A stretch of DNA of 64,000 nt from Sphagnum magellanicum. Its lineage: Eukaryota; Streptophyta; Sphagnopsida; Sphagnales; Sphagnaceae. The notes beneath the pieces were generated by a model. The model saw only the letters and a list, made by a program, of their open reading frames with translations. It made no database searches and was not told the origin of the DNA. This document shows, one piece after another, positions 37,817 through 49,856 of the stretch. The stretch spans positions 11,206,041-11,270,040 of the forward strand of contig CM038917.1 of NCBI GenBank assembly GCA_021904315.1. Reading direction: 5' to 3'. Made by a program: the position numbers and the translations under genes. Position 1 is the stretch's first letter. Every line of letters begins with the position of its first letter.

Positions 37817-38030
37817 AACCTTCAGTTATAAGGGCGGGTATATGATTTTATTTTTTTCAATTTAAAAAAAAAATCATGTTGAATTTATGGGGAGCAGATT
37901 CTTTGCTGGTTTTTTTTTAAAAAAACCTTCAGTTATAAGGGCGGGTATATGATATTTTTTTTTTCAATTAAAAAAAATTCGTGTTGAATTTATGTGGAGC
38001 AGATTCTTTGATGGTTTTTTTTTTAACATA
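37817..38030 (+). repeat. 106-bp tandem duplication
   Basis: Two units, each with 'ccttcagttataagggcggg' (from 37819 and 37925) and ending 'gcagattctttg.tgg' plus a T tract. They are almost identical, so the duplication is recent. Confidence 0.85.
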
Positions 38031-38560
38031 ATAGAATTGTGGTAATGAGAACCTAGGAACTAGCTTCATAACTAACGGTCAAGGATCTATTCCAGTGGGC
38101 ACTCATGGCATAAGAACTGTTGATTCCAATTCCGGCTAGTAAAAAACACCAGGTCTGATTTATGGAACTGGAACCTGATTTAAGTGGACCTGGAACTGGG
38201 TTTACCAGTTCTATTCGTGTGTGGAATCGAAATCAGAACTTGAACTGATGGGAAGAAATGGCCTAGAACTGGCGGTTACCTGTCAGTTCTAGTCCTAGTC
38301 AGGGTTAATCAGGACCAGGCTGAAACTGGATCTGATTTTTGGAACCAGAACCAGAAATTGGGGAGGGGGGAGGAGGCGGATAACCGGACCTAGTTCTCCT
38401 TGGGGTTAATGAGAACCAGATTGGGGGGGGGGGGGGGGGGGGGGGGGGTTGAGGAACCAGACCCAGTTCTAGTTGGGGTTAATAAGAACCCAAAGAGGAT
38501 CTGATTTTTGGAACCAGAACCAGAACCAGATTTTTGAAATATGATTGATGATTTTCATTT
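38031..38560 (+). repeat. AACC/GGTT-rich low-complexity block with poly-G
   Basis: Quasi-repeats of 'ggaaccagaacc' and 'gttctagt...ggttaat' resemble 25.6-26.1 kb, with a 26-base G tract at 38423-38448. It is probably an expanded or degenerate copy of the same element as at 25439-26135. Confidence 0.5.
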
Positions 38561-38835
38561 TTTTCTTTTTTTTTGGGTCTTTTTTTGGTATATTTTGCTA
38601 GGCCTTAGCATTCAAAGAAAACATGAAAGAAAAAAACGCCAATCGTTTTCTAAAATCCAATACATGTACTAAAGAAGTCCACTTTATTATTATGTTCGCG
38701 GGACTTGAGACGTCCGTCGGCCCTTCGACGTCCCGTGACGTCTGTCCTCGAACCTAGTATCTAGGTCTGGGACGCTGCTGTCCCTTCAGGGCCTTTCGGA
38801 GTCGCGGTTCTGCTCTCGCAGGACGAAAAGGAACG
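38561..38835 (+). promoter_or_regulatory. DUF952 gene front (promoter and 5' leader)
   Basis: Base composition switches to GC-rich at about 38695, as at other gene starts here. The ATG at 38836 is the first in a frame that matches the family. A clear TATA box is not seen; 'tttattatta' near 38682 is a weak candidate. Confidence 0.4.
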
Positions 38836-40660
38836 ATGGAGGAGGAGGAGAACAAGCACCAGCAGCATGCTTTTGTGTACAGGATTTGTCCTGCGGAGGA
38901 GTGGAAGGATGCGCAATCTGCTTCTGCTCTTGCCGGAGGTCAGCTGGACTTAAGTTCTGGCTTCATTCACCTAAGCACGTCGTTTCAAGTGCGTACCTAT
39001 TACTCTCACCATCACACCACCCTCTCCTCCTCCTCCTCCTCTTCTTCTTCTTCTTCTTCACCACCTCCGTGTATTGTGGATCCTTATCGTCTTTCTGTAT
39101 CTGTGTGAAATCAATCCAAATGCCTGGAAAGCAATCTTCCCAGTCCTGCAGCAATCTCCTTATAGTTTGAGTCATGAATCTGAACATAGTAAATGCTAGT
39201 GGAGGTCTACAACTCTTACCAAGTGATTCAAGAGCGAAGTGTGCGAGCGAGCGAGCGAGAGAGTGTGCACATCTGAAAAGCATATTGAAGAAGAACAAGA
39301 TGATGATGATGATGATGAGGATGAGGAGGAACGGGGTGGCGGGGTGGAAATTGTGATGTGTTTGTTAATTATGTAACAGGTCCAGGATACGCTTGCACGT
39401 TTCTTTGCAGGACGTGAGGACTTGTATCTGCTCAAGGTTAATACCTCAAAGGTTTTTCCCATTCCTGAACCCTGTTCCTGCCCAATTCTGTGCCTGATTC
39501 TGACCTGCTGCAAAAGTCTGCTGCAAAAGGGTTCTTCCCCATGATTGCCATTGCCATGGAAATTCCTGCAAAAAGATCTCTTCTTGCATGTGGATTTCGT
39601 CCTGACCTATATTGCCACAAGAATTCCTGCAAAGAGATCACTGGCATGCGGATTTATTCCTGATCTGTATTGCCATCATGAGATTGCACATCAGATTTGC
39701 GTATCAGATTTGTGCATCAGATTTGCAGTCCTAGCACTAATCCTGTTTTCCAACTGGTGGGCAACAGGTTCTTCTCCCCCTCATGATTGAGCAATCGATC
39801 ATCATTACAAATTCCTGCAAGAGATTGGCATGTTGATTTATTCCTGACCTATTGCCATGAGATTGCATATCTCATGCACAAAATCTGCATGCTGAAATTA
39901 TTTGTTTGCATTCTTGTATTACTTATCTACACACACAGTGTCAGGAGCTGCTTGATGAAAGCCAGTGGGTCATAGTCATGGCAGCTTGTCACTGCTATTT
40001 GTGATGGAGAAGGTGACAGGTCTGACACTTTGTGAGCAGCTCTCATAAGGTTATGACTGCAGCCATTGTCATGTTATGTCCAGATTGTTGTTGCAGAGGT
40101 TTCTCTGCAATGGCACAGATACATACACATCACTGCTATTTGTGATGAAGGAAGTGATGGTCTGACACTTTGTGAGCATCTCTCTCACATAAGGCTATGA
40201 CTGCACTTGTTGTCATGTTATGTTCAGACTGTCATTCTGGAGGTTTCTCTGCAATTTCATGGATTGTTATATGCTTATACACACCCACCAACCATTTTGA
40301 GCTGATGAAGTCAGTGTGTAGTCATGGCAGCTTGTCAATGCTGTTTGTGACGAAGAAGGTGATGGTCTGACACTTTGAGAGCAACTCTCATAAGGTTATG
40401 ACTGCATTCTCTGTCATGTTAGCTTCCAACTGGTGTTTAGGAGATTTTTCTGCAATTTCATAGTTATGTATAATGTTTTCATTTTGGCATGGCAGCTAGG
40501 GGATGGCCTACGGTATGATGAAGTAGAGGGCATCGGGAAGTTCCCACATTTTTATGGGTCTGCAGGTACCTTCGCTCCTCTTCCTCTCTCTGCTGTCGAA
40601 TCATCTTCCAAGCTCAAGTTGGAAAATGGCAAGCATGTACTACCTGGTTCAATTGAATGA
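38836..40660 (+). CDS. DUF952 family protein
   Basis: Three exons: 38836-38988, 39380-39451 and 40496-40660, all joined in phase 0 at GT-AG introns, giving 129 residues. The family (Pfam DUF952) is small, single-domain, and found in bacteria and plants. The characteristic blocks are all here: 'FVYRICPAEEW' near residue 13, 'GGQLDLSSGFIHLST' (34-48), 'FFAGREDLYLLKV' and 'LGDGLRYDEV' in the middle, 'FPHFYG' and 'PLPLSAV' towards the end. No signal peptide or membrane segment is visible, so it is probably cytosolic. Biochemical function is not established; I recall the fold being compared to ADP-ribosyltransferases, where the conserved His of 'FIHLS' would matter, but this is from memory. Length and motifs are complete, so the gene looks intact. 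Confidence 0.92.
39015..39065 (+). repeat. CTC/TTC microsatellite in DUF952 intron 1
   Basis: An imperfect run of 'cctcctcct' and 'cttcttctt' in the first intron, pyrimidine-rich on the coding strand. Confidence 0.8.
39550..39870 (+). repeat. degenerate repeats in DUF952 intron 2 (left part)
   Basis: Three diverged copies of a unit with 'attcctgcaa', 'agat', 'gcatg.ggattt.ttcctg' and 'tattgccat' start near 39562, 39615 and 39811. They are intronic, and the short open frames across them are by-products. Confidence 0.6.
39990..40475 (+). repeat. three-copy repeat in DUF952 intron 2 (right part)
   Basis: Units start at 39990, 40131 and 40336. Each has 'ctgctatttgtgatg' or a variant, 'ggtctgacactttg.gagc', 'ctcataaggttatgactgca' and 'ttctgcaat'. 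With the left part they fill most of the 1044-bp intron. Confidence 0.8.
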
Positions 40661-41169
40661 AACCAATGTTGGTTATCATGAAGGTCCATTGAACTGGTTT
40701 CTTGTATAGTCTCTGGCATATTGTGCGCTTCTACCAGTTGCCATATGCATAAAACAACTAAACGTTTTGGACAAAGTTGGTATAGAAGTTAAAAGGAGCT
40801 TCATTAAAAGGAATGAAAGCAGCTCCTTTTGATGACATGATAAGTTTGAAAGTTATATAAGAATGTAGAATCTGAGTCAAAGTGCCTACTCCAAATTGCC
40901 ATATGCATAACAAGTAAGCTTTTTGGACAAAGTTTGTTCAGAAATAACATTGGAAGCTCGATATCAAAAAGTTGCTCAGTGCTTGAACAACACCCACCCC
41001 CCCCTTGATCATCATGTGTGATTGTGTCTCCATGGAATAATCAATAGAACTTGCATAAAAAATAGAGCTTCTTCCCCCGATGCAAGAAACACTAAAAGTG
41101 CTTGTACTCTCCACCCTTTGCAAGCTCAGGGAAGAATTTGGAGGGCCGATTTGTTAGGTTTGTTGTGGG
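40661..41169. other. DUF952 3' flank, with a short duplication
   Basis: 'ttgccatatgcataa' followed by 'tttttggacaaagttg' occurs near 40738 and again near 40898, a 160-bp spaced duplication. No other gene is seen. Confidence 0.5.
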
Positions 41170-41625
41170 GTAGTTACAAGTGTTATATATTACACACATG
41201 GATATATACCAATGAGTGAGTATGTACTTTATCCGACTTTTCTACTTTTGATTTGACTTGCATGTGTATTGACTTTGTGTACTGTTAAAAGAAGCACTTG
41301 GTTACATACCAAAAACTTGTGAAGAGTTCCCACATGTTTTTCAGTGCATTTACTCATAAGTTTCTTGCTGTAAAGGTTTCTTTGTTTTATGCATGGGCTA
41401 GTTACAAGCATTAGTATATCTTTTACATGGTATATACCATTGAGTGGGTATGTTCCATATCCAACTCTTTGACTTTTACTTTTACTCGCATGTGTATTGA
41501 TTTGGTGTAATGTTAAAAGAAGCACTTGGTCACATTCCAAAAGCCTGGGGACCATTTACATGCAGTATTCATTGTGCATTTGCACATAACTTTCCAGCTA
41601 ATTTTGAGGTTCTTACAAATGGCAT
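41170..41625 (+). repeat. 228-bp tandem duplication
   Basis: Two units, with 'tgttaaaagaagcacttggt' at 41283 and 41511. Homology runs from 'gttacaag' and 'atataccaatgagtg' through 'gcatgtgtattga' to 'tgcattt'. They are moderately diverged. Confidence 0.8.
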
Positions 41626-44459
41626 TGCCATCAAATTCCAACTTCATGTGCTGCAAACCTTTGGAGGGCCATTGGTTGGTTTTGCAAAGGAACAGAAATT
41701 TCTTTTTGGGAATCAAAACTTTGTGTTTTCATGTACCTAGCATGAAGTATAGTAAGTTATAGGCAAGTGAAATGTTGGGTAATTGTGTAGGGTATTTTCT
41801 TACTCATATGTTTACCCATGATTCTATTGAAGCACAAGATAATAGCCACACAACATTGGTAACATCCTTGGGTGGTTTTGTCCAGTAGTTTGGAGCAATT
41901 TTTTTTCTTTTCAACATAAGAAAAATTAATCATGACACTGAATAAAAGCTTTACAAAAGTGCTGATGTTACATGTCACTGTGCATCTTCATGGTGACTTT
42001 CTAACTGTGTTGTTTGGAATCAATTGCCAACTTTTGATATTGTGATCTTCAATAGGGGGTCGTAAAACTATATGTAGAGAACAAAAATTATTGTATGCAA
42101 AATATCTGACATTGGAATAAAAGTGTTTTTTTGTTGAAAGTTTGCAGTTTGGCATTTGTTTTTCATTCTGATGGACTTGATGCAAAGCTTGTGAGGAGTT
42201 GATGAATTTTCAGATGTGGAATCGAGAGCTACAAAGGTCATTGTGATGTGACTTTTGTAGATGTTGGTAAGGATGCAGATTTGTTGTATCAAGCTGCAAC
42301 TATTTGTGGTGTGTGCTGTGTGAAAGCAGCTAGCAGAGGTGGGTGTGGTGTGGCAATGGAGAATAGTAGGCTATTCACAAGCTTTCTGACGCCGCAAGTT
42401 TTAAATGCTCCAGGTTTATTCTGATTCTCCTCAAACCTGACCTTCCCAGATCCTTTATGCAAGCCATGTAAGTTGACGTGGCAGCCCTCCGTTATTGTTC
42501 ATGCAGTCCATGCAGCCACACCACAGCAAGGCTGTCCATGTCATCCATCCAGGATGTGACAAGGTATTTTGTTGGTCTCGGACTAAGGAGAAGCTGGACT
42601 AAAGTCTTTTCCTGAGAGTGGTTGACAGAATTCTGCTCCTAGTGCTCTTGTGAGTGTCACTTCCTTCTGAGGGCCAAAGAGCTCAATGGGTCAAGGCAAA
42701 AACTGTCTTCTGTATCCATCTTTTGCAAAAAATGTATGCAGAAGAATGGTTTTCACCTTGACCAGTTGAGCATGTTAGCCCTGCAAAAGATCAATGCAAA
42801 AGACAGGTGTGACAAAGGATAGCCAGAAAACCATCTTGAAGATTGATCCAATCTTTGAGAAAGGCTAGGGGGGCACAGAGGTTGAGAATATTTTGATCAC
42901 ACATGGTTACATGGAACCCAGGAAAACCCCATCTAGGCCAAAGAGGAAGATGATGAGGATGATGATGATGAGGAACAAGACATGTAAGAGGATTTGGAAG
43001 AGAGCCTTAAGCAGTCATAGAAGTCAATGAATTCACTACTAATTTGAGCATTGAAACTACCAACCAATGTGGTAGTTTATGCAGTCATTCGTTTTCAATC
43101 ACTTATCTATTGACCATTGTCTTGATGGTTCAAGGAGACACAACACACAAAGGTTGCTGATGGTGGGCAGTTCTTTGATTTTGTTATAACCTCTACATCC
43201 AGGATTTTGAAAAAAAATTAGAATCAAAGAACCTCCAGTTCCAGGTTTTTGGAAATTTTCAAAGGGAAGTACCCTAAACCCTAACCCTAAACCCTAAACC
43301 CTCCAATTCCAGGCTTTTGAAAGAAGCTATGGGTTATGTGAAAGGTTTGGCAAAGGACAGGCTGCTCAGGTTAGGTTCCTTAACCGGTTCTTTGATTTTT
43401 GAGAATCACCAATCAAGAAGTATGTGAGTGGTGATCACATACTTCTTGTGGCCACATAAAAGGTCTCTAGCAAATTAGTATCAGTTTTTTTCACAACATA
43501 ATCCTTTGAAAGTATTGAAATCATATTTTTAATGTTGAAAAATTGCAAAAACTCACCCCAAAAAAAACATTGACCCCAATCAATGAACCAGTTCCAAATA
43601 TCTAATTATTATGACATCAAAGAGAACCATTTGACAAAGACCTATTTGGTTGTAGGAACAAATTAAGGTTTAAGAACATTGAAGGTTGATTGGTCTTCTT
43701 TTTAGAGAGTACCGCCCCGATCGCACCCATATAACAAAACAATATTGTTCAACATTAGTAGGCTTATAATTGGCCTTGGTGTAAATGGACTAATAACGGC
43801 CTTGGTGTATAGGGATGGATGAAAACATTATCAATCATAATTGTGATGCTAACCTCCAAAAAATTATTACCATGTTTTTAGTTTATTTCAGAAACCAAGT
43901 TAAGAGAAAACATGACCTTCAATTGGAAGCAAAAAAAAAAAAAAAAAAAACGAGACTTTACTAAAGCAAAAATAACTAAAAATTTAAATGACATGACCCT
44001 TTTGCAAAGAAGCAACCTCCTCCCCCCTCCCCAAAAAGAAAACAACAGTGTTTTGCCATGGACCCATGACCCATAACGAAAAAGAAAAATTCTCACAACG
44101 CCCCTACTCTGCCACCCCACTCCAAAAGGAGAAAAAAAATGGACAACATATATACAAGTTGAGTGCTTAGGACATGGTTTTTTTTCTTAATTAAATTATA
44201 ATATATCAAAATTTTGGCAACTTTCCAAACAAAGTAGCAAAATTAGTGAAAGGATTTTAATCTAAATGAGAGTAAGGTTTGGTTTATGGCAATGGACTTT
44301 TCTCTTTTATCACTCTAGATGTTTAAAAGCACAATTTTTTCATTGTGAAAGTATTTGAGTTTTTTTAATTGGCAAAATAATCATGAAATTACCAACAAAA
44401 GAAATTGAGGTGTTCAAAGCTTCACCCTAATGATCACATAATCCTTGGATGGTCATTTT
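41626..44459. other. intergenic, no certain gene
   Basis: A 70-codon stop-free stretch at about 42206-42423 is noted in the findings. A GATGAT microsatellite lies near 42948-42977, a telomere-like tract at 43271-43303 and a 20-base A run at 43931-43950. Nothing else is recognised. Confidence 0.4.
43271..43303. repeat. interstitial telomeric repeat
   Basis: Plant-type telomere units CCCTAAA, with one CCCTAA variant, in four to five tandem copies. It is too short to mark a chromosome end. It is likely a repair scar or chance expansion. Confidence 0.85.
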
Positions 44460-45828
44460 ATTGGCCTTGCCTATCAAGGCAAGGGTATTGTGTTTAGATT
44501 CATTATAGAGTATAGTAGCTTAAGGAATTTTGGCCCCTAGGTAATAATAGGTCTATTTTTATATGAGGATTTTTGAAAGATGATGTTTTGGCTTGTGTTG
44601 AAACTTGAGATTAGTTATAGAGTTATGATATCTTGAAGGATTTTGGTTTCTTTTAGGGAATGTTTTTTGAAGATTATATTTTTGCATGGTGAAATATTTG
44701 AATTTTCATAATTCTTCTTTTGCCTTAAGATACCCTTTAATGTAAATGGCAAGGCCAGGGTGCGAGACACTCCCTTTTGCAATGAGGTTTGAAGTTGATT
44801 AATACTAAAGACTGGGTGTTGAGGGAAAAAAGGAACTGGTCTCACTTTGTGAATTTTGTTGAGAATTGAACTTGGGACCTATTCATTAAAGGTAATTGTG
44901 CAAAACACTAAAACACCCCACTATCTTCATATTCTGATATGAGACTTATCAATAAATAATGCATAAACCATTCCAAATGAATGGTGCATGTTGAGTCAAA
45001 CAACTTGGAATTGTGAGAAATTTGCGCAATTGTGCCACCTTGTAATGTCCCCTGAATAACAAAGCAAACTTTTTTGTTAGGGCCATACCTATATTATACT
45101 TGCCTACCAAGTAAAGCTGAAATTAAATCAAAAGGGGAGTGCCTAATAATTATTAGTCTAATGTGCATAATTCTTGAAAACTATGCTTGAAACTATGCAA
45201 AATAATAACAATAAACAACACGAAAAAAGCACAATGAATAATGCATGTATTCCTTAACCATGAATCCACTACAAGAAATAATGCCACCTGACCACAATTC
45301 TTCAAAGTTAAACAAAATAGGAATACCAAATGCCATGCTTAACAATGCCAATCCTTGAAAGCTATTCGCCATAGCTTAAGTATATTACTAAAATTGCAAG
45401 TCCAATGTGTTGATTAGCCTAGTTTGAGAAAAAGTAGAAATGCCTAATTTCATCAACATTTGAAATCCACTTGCATAATAAAATAAAAATCATTATTTAA
45501 CAAGGGGTGTGTCACACTGTGGCCTTGCCATTTGCATTAAAAAACATCTTAAGGCAAAAGAAGAATTATGGAAATTCAAATATTTCACCATGCAAAAAAT
45601 ATACGTAATGTTCAAAAAAATCCTCTAAAAGAAACCAAAATCCTTCAAGACATTATAACTCTATTATAACTAATCTCAAGTTCCAACACAAGCCAAAATA
45701 TCATCTTTCAAAAATCCTCATATAAAAATAGACCTATTATTACCTAGGGGCCAGAATCCCTTAAGCTACTATACTCTATAATGAATCTAAACACAACAAT
45801 ATCCTTGCCTTGGCAGGCAAAGCCAACA
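44460..45828. mobile_element. large foldback element, arms of about 320 bp
   Basis: The left arm (44460-44776) and right arm (45507-45828) are reverse complements with few mismatches. Matched pairs include 'agattcattatagagtata' with 'tatactctataatgaatct', and 'ggtaataataggtctatttt' with its complement. The 730-bp loop has no coding capacity. The arm tips contain 'ccttgcctatcaaggcaagg', itself palindromic. The structure fits a foldback-type element or two inverted copies of one repeat. The strong arm identity implies recent origin or gene conversion. Confidence 0.8.
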
Positions 45829-46736
45829 AGGCATCACAAACACACCGGCCCTGCCAATAGATAAGATGTTGTACATTTACCTACCGTGTCCACACTCTGA
45901 ACACCAAAACAATTCCTTCCAATCTAAACAGTCTAAACACCTTCACCAAACAAACCAGTTCACATAATATGAAACCGGTTCTAATAAGGTAAAACTTCCA
46001 AAAGTTGGATCCAATGCAATAGTCCGTGTCCCTTTGGGGGCAAGGCCCGACAAATATTGGGCAACAACATGCCCAACTTAGTTCGGTAGGTAGGCAAGTA
46101 TTTGTTATATTTTCACTCTTTTGTTTGTATGTCTGTAGTGAGACTTGGTCCATGAGTGTGCAAAGAGACTTAGCCTTACCCATTGATATTCATTATTATT
46201 CCAATGATCTAACCCTAGAGCATTATGGCAAGATATTTTATATTGATGATCCTTGTGGGGTCTAGTGGTGGCAGGTGCCTGGGTTGCGTGCTTAGCAGAT
46301 CTTTGTTGTTGTTTGGTACTCTTTCATGTTTAGAAGCTTCATACGAAGCTTGTTGGAGGGGGGGGGTGGAAGGGTGGAATATTTTGTTCATGGAAGGCTC
46401 GTGCGAAGAAGCGCGTGGTGGTGGGGAAAATATTGTCATGGTTCAGCAGAAGTTGCCAAATTTACCGATTTGAGCCCCTACCAATTGTCACTCCAATACT
46501 CAATGGATGCAATGGATTGCTTTATTTTTTGCTTATCCTGTAAGGATGCTCACTAGTGACCATCCAAAAATTCTTGAAGAGGGTGCACAGAAGGGGAGGA
46601 AGGCCTCACCAACAACATGAGGGAGGTGGGAACTTGGAGGGGGGGGGGGGACCCAAATGCAAAAAAAAGACAAAAATTTATTATCCAACCATTTCTTGTG
46701 ATGAAAACATTTGTCGTAGGTGAGGTTGCATTCCAA
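45829..46736. other. intergenic, no gene seen
   Basis: Mixed composition with G-rich patches and no recognised product or RNA. Confidence 0.4.
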
Positions 46737-46912
46737 GTGGGTTCTCATTAGGTTTGGGAACAACCTTGTGCTCATGAGGAGTGGGTTCTCATATGGTTTG
46801 GGAACAACCTTGTGCTCATGAGGAGTGGGTTCTCATATGGTTTGGGAACAACCTTGGGCTCACAAGGAGTGGGTTCTCATTAGGTTTGGGAACAACCTCT
46901 GGGTCATGGTCT
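46737..46912 (+). repeat. 44-bp minisatellite, 4 copies
   Basis: Units start at 46737, 46781, 46825 and 46869, each beginning 'gtgggttctcat' and containing 'ggtttgggaacaacct'. Units two and three are nearly identical, and the outer ones have diverged slightly. Confidence 0.92.
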
Positions 46913-46949
46913 CAAGTGACCCTCCCTCACGGGAACCCACTTGTACAGG

Positions 46950-46951
<2 letters not shown>

Positions 46952-46982
<31 letters not shown>
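46952..46982. repeat. poly-C tract (31 bases)
   Basis: The longest C run in the window, just after the 44-bp minisatellite. A second C-rich patch follows at 47040-47055. True length is uncertain in any assembly. Confidence 0.9.
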
Positions 46983-49330
46983 ATGTAAACAACAATGTAT
47001 TTATGGGGATGTGGGAACATATAAAAATAGGAGTATCTCCCCCCCGCCCCCCCCTCCCTATATAACACCCATTTTCTCCCCCTTTTTTGGGTGTTTTGTT
47101 TTATTGATAATTGGCCGGTTTCTTTTTAGGGTTCCGATATTCCTAATGCTAAGTATTGACTTTGTTGAATGAAATAAATTAAACATGATGTTCTTGGCCT
47201 TCCAAAATAGAATAAGTTAAATATGATGTTCTCGACCTTCCAAATGGAATAAGTTTAATATGAATAAAAATACGATGTTCAAACTTGGGTGGCCCTCCAA
47301 TTGGAATATGTGTGTTTTTTCTCCATCTTAGAATCGGTAAAGGAAGAGGATGGGACCATTACACATGATGGGTTTTATGTGCTTCCAATTGGAATTGGTA
47401 TATGTGTATGGGCTTCTTGACCTTTGAAGCTTGAAAAGAAAGGCACCATGAATTATGATGTCTTGTCTCCCAACAAGGATTTTTTTTTCAGGGTGGGAGA
47501 AAGGGGGGGAGGAGGGGAGGTAGGGTGGGCCATGGGTGAGGAGAGGGGAGTGGTATCTTGTGGGATGGGGGAATGGGAACTTTGGGAACATGGGAGCATG
47601 CCTCTAGTTATGCCAAAATACTAGGGGATGGGACCCTTTACAATATAAATCTCTTCGTTGTAAAATAGGCAGGAGGTCTATGGGCCATGTCAACAAAAAG
47701 GCATGAAACAAGGGAACCAAAAGACCAAGCATGGAAAAGAAGAAGGAAAGAAGAAAGAAAATAAGAAGACTCAGAAGAAGCGAAGTAGGTGCGAATTGGG
47801 AACTTTTCTTGTGGGGAAGATTACGTACTACCCAAGGGGTTTTCTTTTTTTAATTCTTAAATTTTTAATTTAAAATTTGGTATTGAAAATGTTGCTTATG
47901 CCCTACCACCAAAATGAAACTAGTCAAATGTACAAGAGAAAAAAAAATCCCAATTGTTTTTGGTTGAAAAAGTGTGAAAATTTGTTGAAAAAGAAATCAT
48001 TACTACCAATGAAGGAAGGAAGGAGAGAATTGAGGGCACAAATCTCATTATATATATATATATTTTTTTTTTAACGTTGAGAAACCTTGTCATTTTAAGC
48101 CATTAGGAGGACAAAATTTACAATTGACTTGGTAATAGTGAAATCAAAATTGAAAGGAAAAAAAACTTAACATGTGAAAGCACAAACCAAAGTTTCTCAA
48201 ACACACAATTCAAAAACCCAAATTAAAATGACAAAAATGAAAACATAACCCTAAAAAAACCACAAACAATTTTTTTTTTTTTAAAAATGGGTGACATCTT
48301 AATAATACCCTATTTAATTTTACAAGTCCAAGTTCAATTTTTAAAAAAAAAAACCATAATTTTTCTTACAACTTTAAAACATTCAATTTATAAGATTTGT
48401 TTTTTTACTAAATTTAAACCCTAAAAATTCGGCAAAAAAGCATTCCACGTGATGAAATCAAATAACACATTTTTTGTGTTTTTTCTTGAATAACACGTTA
48501 TTGTACAGTTGTTAAGCTTCTCACATCAGGTAGGTAAGTAGGTATGTAGGTAGGTAAAGTAGGTAGGTAATTTTAGGCTTTTTAGTCCTTGAGCTGATGT
48601 AACTTCTCATTGATGGTTATGAACTCAATATCACTTTTACTGTATAATTAAATGCTGGAACCCAATCAGAAATATCAAATTACAGTTTGGAGTGAGGGTT
48701 TTTTTTTTTTTTTTCCCCAATTTTGTGATATCAACAATTTGGCAAAAAATTCCATAAATTTAGCAAAATTACTTGAATTCACAACTTCTTTTTTTTGGGG
48801 GGAAGAATTTTTGCCATTTTAATGCCCAAATTTTTGGAATTTTTTTCATTTTGGAAGATTTTTTAGTTTAAATACAACTATTTTTTACTTTTTTTTTAAA
48901 ATCCATATTTTCAAGATCACTAAAATGAATAAAAAGGAAATGAGAAGAAAAAAATTGATTGATATTAAAAAACAAAACTTTCCCAATTCTTGCTCAACAA
49001 AATTTTTATGAAATTAAAATTTTTTAAAATATTAAATATTAAAAAATTAAAATTAAAAATTTATTTATTTATAAACCATTGTTTGGACTCTAGAATTGCG
49101 GTTTTGAAAAAATAAGCCTTGGCAAATCAGAGAGTGGCGACGGGTTTATTTTACTGCCTGTAAAATCCTGAGGTATTTACCATTTACCTTGTGTACCCTA
49201 ACCAGGAACATACGGCCAGTAAAATACGTACACGATACAATATGTCACACACGATACAATACGTCCACGATACTTCCGTCGCAGGTTCCCCGAACCGGGT
49301 CGCCGTAGCGCAATGTCGTGTGGGTCCGGA
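46983..49330. other. intergenic, no gene seen
   Basis: A roughly 42-bp degenerate tandem with 'gatgttct.g.ccttccaa' lies at 47188-47270. A 'gtaggtaagtaggtatgtag' tract lies at 48528-48575, and an (AT) run near 48050. A GC-richer patch at 49190-49350 has three copies of 'cacgatac'. Confidence 0.4.
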
Positions 49331-49339
49331 AGCTCGGAC

Positions 49340-49765
49340 CAAGCTTGCTTTTTTAACTAGCCAAATTTCGCCAAAAATGGAAATTAAAATTTTCGATAAA
49401 GAAGTGATTTCTGAGGTTTCTAGTCGCCAGAAGTGAGAAAAAATGAAGTTTAAAATCGCCAGATTTGGCTAAACCTTCCAATGGATGATGGCCACTTTGG
49501 CAACAAACAAAAATTCTTAAACAAAACCTGGTCCAGGGTCTGGAGTTGGAACTGGCCTAACCTCTGGTGGAATTAAAAATTAAAATTTCCCAAAAAGAAG
49601 TGATTCATATATTTTCTTTTCACTGAGTAGCCAGAAATATGGAAGGACGATTAAAGATTTCGTACTTTATTTTCTGGTTTATAGCCATATTTTTCTAAAT
49701 CTTCAATTGGATGATCGCCATTTTGATTACAAACAAAAATTCCTTAAAAAGATCCTCTGGTCCGG
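49340..49765 (+). repeat. two AGCCA/TGGC family copies in tandem
   Basis: Copies at about 49340-49535 and 49573-49765. Both carry an 'aaaattaaaattt' block, 'aagaagtgatt', 'cagaa', a 'tagccagatttggct'-like block, 'ggatgat.gccatttt' and 'acaaacaaaaattcttaaa', and stop at 'tggtcc'. The second copy ends about 90 bp before the TATA box of the next gene. Confidence 0.7.
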
Positions 49766-49856
49766 CGTCCGGACCGGACGAACGGACGGACCTCCGGGAG
49801 CTCCGCGTCGGCCCCACCGCGCGCGCTCCCCCTCCTCGTCCTCGCCTTCCATTCTT

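Noticed and set aside
46781-47172. Pro-rich open frames across the minisatellite and C tract
   Set aside because: They are produced by the 44-bp repeat and poly-C and have no independent support.
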